NCBI RefSeq assembly: GCF_001665605.1 | Contig: NZ_LZSV01000009.1 | Location: forward strand, 19,708-83,707 | DNA length: 64,000 nt | Origin: Mycobacterium sp. 852014-50255_SCH5639931 | GTDB taxonomy: Bacteria; Actinomycetota; Actinomycetes; Mycobacteriales; Mycobacteriaceae | Direction of reading: 5' to 3' | Shown here: in pieces, positions 61,542-64,000 of the stretch | Numbering within the stretch: position 1 is the first letter of the stretch | Layout: each line of letters begins with the position of its first letter | Notes under the pieces: generated by a model | Told to the model about the DNA's origin: nothing | The model's input: the letters and a program-made list of their open reading frames with translations, nothing else | Database searches by the model: none | Program-made: the position numbers and the translations under genes

Positions 61542-62509
61542 AATGGTGGCCGGTAGCGGCCATCGGATTGGCCTGCTTCGTCGCGGTTGTGGCGCTGGCG
61601 GCATTGCTGCCTATGACCGCTGCCCGCCGGCGGCTGCGGCCATTAGCCAATGTCGCACGGCTGACCCGGTTGCCCGAGTACGCGAAAGTAGCCCGGCTGC
61701 GATCACTGTCAACGGTGGTAACCCTGGTGGTCCTGACGGCCATGTTCGGCGCCGCCTCCTGGACGGCGGCCCGTCCGACCGTCGCCAGCAACGATTTCGA
61801 CGCCGCCCACCCCGAAGACATCATGCTGTGTGTCGGGCAGCCGGTGACCGATGCGGCGACCGCTGAATTGCTCGACTACTTCGCGCGGCAGGCCGGCACG
61901 TCGCCTCAGCGTCAACGGATCGGCTTGACATCGGTCAACCGTCGCCTGGTGCCGCTGACGCGCGACCACCAGTACGCCGCAGCGCGATTCGGTGAGTACA
62001 CCGGCACTCATGCGGCGCAGTCGGCGTCGTTCGCCCCCGCCGTGCCCTACACCGACTATGCGACGACCGTGAACGACGTTCTGGCGCTCTGTATGTCAGG
62101 ATTCCCGACCATCGAGAAGGGCGGCACGCATCGGCGGTCGGTGATCTATCTCGGGCCCTCAGATCTCCGTGCCGCAGGAGACTCGCGCCCCGCACTGTTC
62201 ACCGACACCAGTGTGTGGGACGTGGCCGAGCGCGCGGGAACGCAGCTCAATGTCATCGACACCGCGCCGTCACCGGCAAGCGCCTCGCTGGTCGCCCTCG
62301 CCACGCGGAGCGGCGGCCGGTACCTCGCACCGGGACGAGGATCGGTGGTCAAGGCAATCAACGACATTCGCGCACACACCCCGCCCGCGCGCTTGGCCGA
62401 CGGCACCGTCGTGATCGCGGACTTCCGCGACGATCCGGTGGTGCCGCTGGTAATCGCGTTGCTGTCGGCGGCGTTGCTGTCGGTAGCCCTCTTGGTGTTA
62501 CGCCGATGA
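61532..62509 (+). CDS. Membrane protein of the MoxR cluster, VWA-like fold suspected
   Basis: 325 residues from GTG 61532, overlapping the previous stop. Two N-terminal hydrophobic segments (AIGLACFVAVVALAALLPM, TVVTLVVLTAMFGAASW) and one at the C-terminus (VVPLVIALLSAALLSVALLV) hold a domain of about 200 residues between them. This domain has VWA-like strands (DIMLCVGQPV, SVIYLGPSDL) but no metal-site motif. Stop overlaps the next ATG (ATGA). Confidence 0.75.
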   Translation: MDLKWWPVAAIGLACFVAVVALAALLPMTAARRRLRPLANVARLTRLPEYAKVARLRSLSTVVTLVVLTAMFGAASWTAARPTVASNDFDAAHPEDIMLCVGQPVTDAATAELLDYFARQAGTSPQRQRIGLTSVNRRLVPLTRDHQYAAARFGEYTGTHAAQSASFAPAVPYTDYATTVNDVLALCMSGFPTIEKGGTHRRSVIYLGPSDLRAAGDSRPALFTDTSVWDVAERAGTQLNVIDTAPSPASASLVALATRSGGRYLAPGRGSVVKAINDIRAHTPPARLADGTVVIADFRDDPVVPLVIALLSAALLSVALLVLRR

Positions 62510-63429
62510 CGCTCCATCCTCTGCTGCCCTGGGCGATCTTCGCGGTCGTCGCAGGTGCGCTACTCCTGGCGCGACTGGTGGCGCTGCGCCAGGTGCTCCT
62601 ATCGGCGGGACGCCGGCGTGGTCGCGCGGCGCTACGGTGGACCGGTGTGACTTTCGCGGTGCTGCTGCTCCTTGCCGCGACCATCCGCCCCGGACTTCGT
62701 GACGACGAAAACAGCCGTGGCGCAACCCGAGCGGCTGGCGAGAACCTCAACGTGTTCCTCGTCGTCGATCGGTCGGCCGATTCAGGCGTCGACGACTACG
62801 GCGCCGGCGAACCGCGGATCGCGGGGATGCGCGACGACGTTGCCGCGGTAATCAAGCAGTACCCGGCGGCACGGTACGCGCTCGTCGGCTTCGCCTCTCG
62901 GGCCTCGCTGGACTGGCCGCTGTCCGAGGATGTCTGGAGCCTGCGCCCGACCGTCGCCGCGATCGGCCCCGAAAACGCGAGTCCCGACGTGAACGGGGGA
63001 GCGGCGGACAACGTGCTGCGATACCAGTTGATCCAGGCGGCGCAGCAGTATCCGGGTTCGCGAAACGTGGTGCTCTACTTCGGCTGCGGTGCGCCCGGTT
63101 CGCGCACCCCCCAGGGTGACTTCAACCTCACGCAGAGCGCGGTGGCCGGCGGAGCGGTGCTGGGCTACGGCCGCAGCGACGCGATCAACGAAGCCGAATT
63201 GCGACAAATTGCAGCACAACTCAACGTGCCGTATGTACACCGGGATCCGGGACAGTCTTTCCGGCCCGACCTGCCCGACACGCCGGATATCCGGGCGGAG
63301 GCCGACGGACAGACCGAGCTGTACTGGCTGCCTGCGCTGCTCGCCGCGGGGCTGCTGCTGGCCGAGATCTACCTTTCAGTCCGCGAATTCCGGCGCGGCC
63401 GCATCGCCCGGCGGGATCTGACATCGTGA
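62506..63429 (+). CDS. VWA-domain membrane protein of the MoxR cluster
   Basis: 307 residues from ATG 62506. Two N-terminal membrane segments, a VWA domain beginning VFLVVDRSADSGVDDYG with RYALVGFASRASLDWPLS and NVVLYFGCGAPGS, and one C-terminal membrane helix (WLPALLAAGLLLAEIYL). The metal-site DxSxS is changed to DRSAD. Likely works with the MoxR ATPase at the plasma membrane. Confidence 0.82.
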   Translation: MTLHPLLPWAIFAVVAGALLLARLVALRQVLLSAGRRRGRAALRWTGVTFAVLLLLAATIRPGLRDDENSRGATRAAGENLNVFLVVDRSADSGVDDYGAGEPRIAGMRDDVAAVIKQYPAARYALVGFASRASLDWPLSEDVWSLRPTVAAIGPENASPDVNGGAADNVLRYQLIQAAQQYPGSRNVVLYFGCGAPGSRTPQGDFNLTQSAVAGGAVLGYGRSDAINEAELRQIAAQLNVPYVHRDPGQSFRPDLPDTPDIRAEADGQTELYWLPALLAAGLLLAEIYLSVREFRRGRIARRDLTS

Positions 63430-64000
63430 CTTCGAAACCGGCACGGCTGCGGCTGCGACGGCGGCTGCTGATCTACTCGGCGCCGGTCACCGCCGTCGCG
63501 CTGCTGGTTACCGTCAAGCTGTTTTCCGTTGTGGTGGCCGGAAATTCAGCGGCCCACGCCTTCGCAAGTGGCGACGGAGACACTGTGCAGGCCAATGCGG
63601 CAATCCTTGGCATGGCGAACGTGGTGGAACCGGCGAAGGCGCCGTTCGTTGCGGGCACCGCCGCCGTGCTTGACGGCCGGCTCGACGATGCCGACACTCA
63701 CTTCTCCGCCGCGCTTGCCCGCACCGAAGCCGACCGCTCCTGCCCGGTGCGGGTCAACCTCGAACTGGTGCGTGAGACCGAGGGCGACCGTGCCGCGGCG
63801 GCGGGGGATCGGGCACGCGCCGGGGAACGTTATGCGAGCGCGCTGTCCGTCGTAGACCAGGCGCCGCAATCCTGTTTTCTCGGCAACGGTGACCCGGACC
63901 CGCAACGGCGTGCCATCCGGGACGACGCCGCGAACCGATTGGCCACCAAACGAACTGCGCTCAACGCTCCGCCACCGGCAACGCCCCCACCGCTGTCTCC
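63426..64000 (+). CDS. Membrane-anchored TPR-like protein, cut by window end
   Basis: GTG 63426 overlaps the preceding stop (GTGA) and the frame stays open to the window end (191 codons). A basic head (KPARLRLRRRL), one membrane helix (APVTAVALLVTVKLFSVVV) and then helical sequence with TPR-like spacing (AGTAAVLDGRLDDADTHFSA and RARAGERYASALSVV), then a Pro-rich stretch. Last visible gene of the MoxR cluster. The 3' end is outside the window. Confidence 0.75.
   Translation, partial: MTSKPARLRLRRRLLIYSAPVTAVALLVTVKLFSVVVAGNSAAHAFASGDGDTVQANAAILGMANVVEPAKAPFVAGTAAVLDGRLDDADTHFSAALARTEADRSCPVRVNLELVRETEGDRAAAAGDRARAGERYASALSVVDQAPQSCFLGNGDPDPQRRAIRDDAANRLATKRTALNAPPPATPPPLS

Noticed and set aside
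1..64000. CRISPR arrays, insertion sequences, rRNA genes and riboswitches
   Set aside because: No regularly spaced identical repeats with spacers, no transposase motifs, and no rRNA or known riboswitch cores were seen on either strand; the only mobile-element gene is the integrase of the tRNA island.

Overview
The window is chromosomal DNA of a mycobacterium. It has high GC content and frequent GTG starts, two mycofactocin-coupled SDRs, an NDMA-type alcohol dehydrogenase, two F420-type (DUF385) oxidoreductases, an MPT63-like secreted protein, a DUF3060 secreted protein and seven cytochrome P450 genes. I cannot name the species from sequence alone.

Layout. 0-2.9 kb: a P2-type cation ATPase and a CAT-anticodon tRNA. 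2.9-6.5 kb: a 3.5 kb integrative island in the 3' end of that tRNA, bounded by a 46-bp perfect direct repeat and holding a tyrosine integrase, a P450 and a TetR regulator. 6.5-12.1 kb: F420-type oxidoreductase, methyltransferase with a SnoaL-like partner, then a CoA-transferase / ferredoxin / alcohol dehydrogenase operon. 12.3-17.5 kb: TetR regulator, P450, very small membrane proteins, a decayed norQ fragment, two more membrane proteins and a mycofactocin-coupled SDR. 17.5-30 kb: a catabolic block with a seven-gene minus-strand operon (two acyl-CoA dehydrogenases, enoyl-CoA hydratase, SnoaL-like protein, acyl-CoA ligase, P450, Baeyer-Villiger monooxygenase) and a divergent MaoC / acyl-CoA synthetase pair. 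30-36 kb: regulators, an MFS pump and gene debris. 36-42 kb: a NorD/NorQ-like VWA plus AAA+ pair, a binding-protein-like gene without signal peptide, an AveC-like membrane protein and an SDR. 42-53.4 kb: three P450s, epimerase, F420 oxidoreductase, SDR, amidohydrolase, aldehyde dehydrogenase, CoA-transferase, and a gutted aldehyde dehydrogenase. 53.6-64 kb: secreted proteins, a P450, an APH-type kinase, and a MoxR / DUF58 / VWA membrane operon that runs off the end.

How it may work together. A near-palindrome (TTATCRAGT-N3-RCTTGA type) occurs four times: on both sides of the TetR gene at 12.3-13.0 kb, and upstream of the second P450 copy and of the amidohydrolase. The four linked units encode hydroxylation (two P450s, a ferredoxin), alcohol oxidation, aldehyde oxidation and CoA transfer, so I infer one dispersed regulon for breakdown of a hydrophobic, possibly cyclic or branched, substrate. 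A second motif (AACAAATATTWGG type) lies just upstream of norD, norQ, the binding-protein gene and an SDR, suggesting a second regulon.

The window is rich in partial copies: a norQ C-terminus, a split SnoaL/methyltransferase pair with an MFS gene at its junction, an aldehyde dehydrogenase with an in-frame core deletion, and a degenerate copy of the start of the MoxR locus. All functional assignments come from reading motifs by eye; no database search was run.
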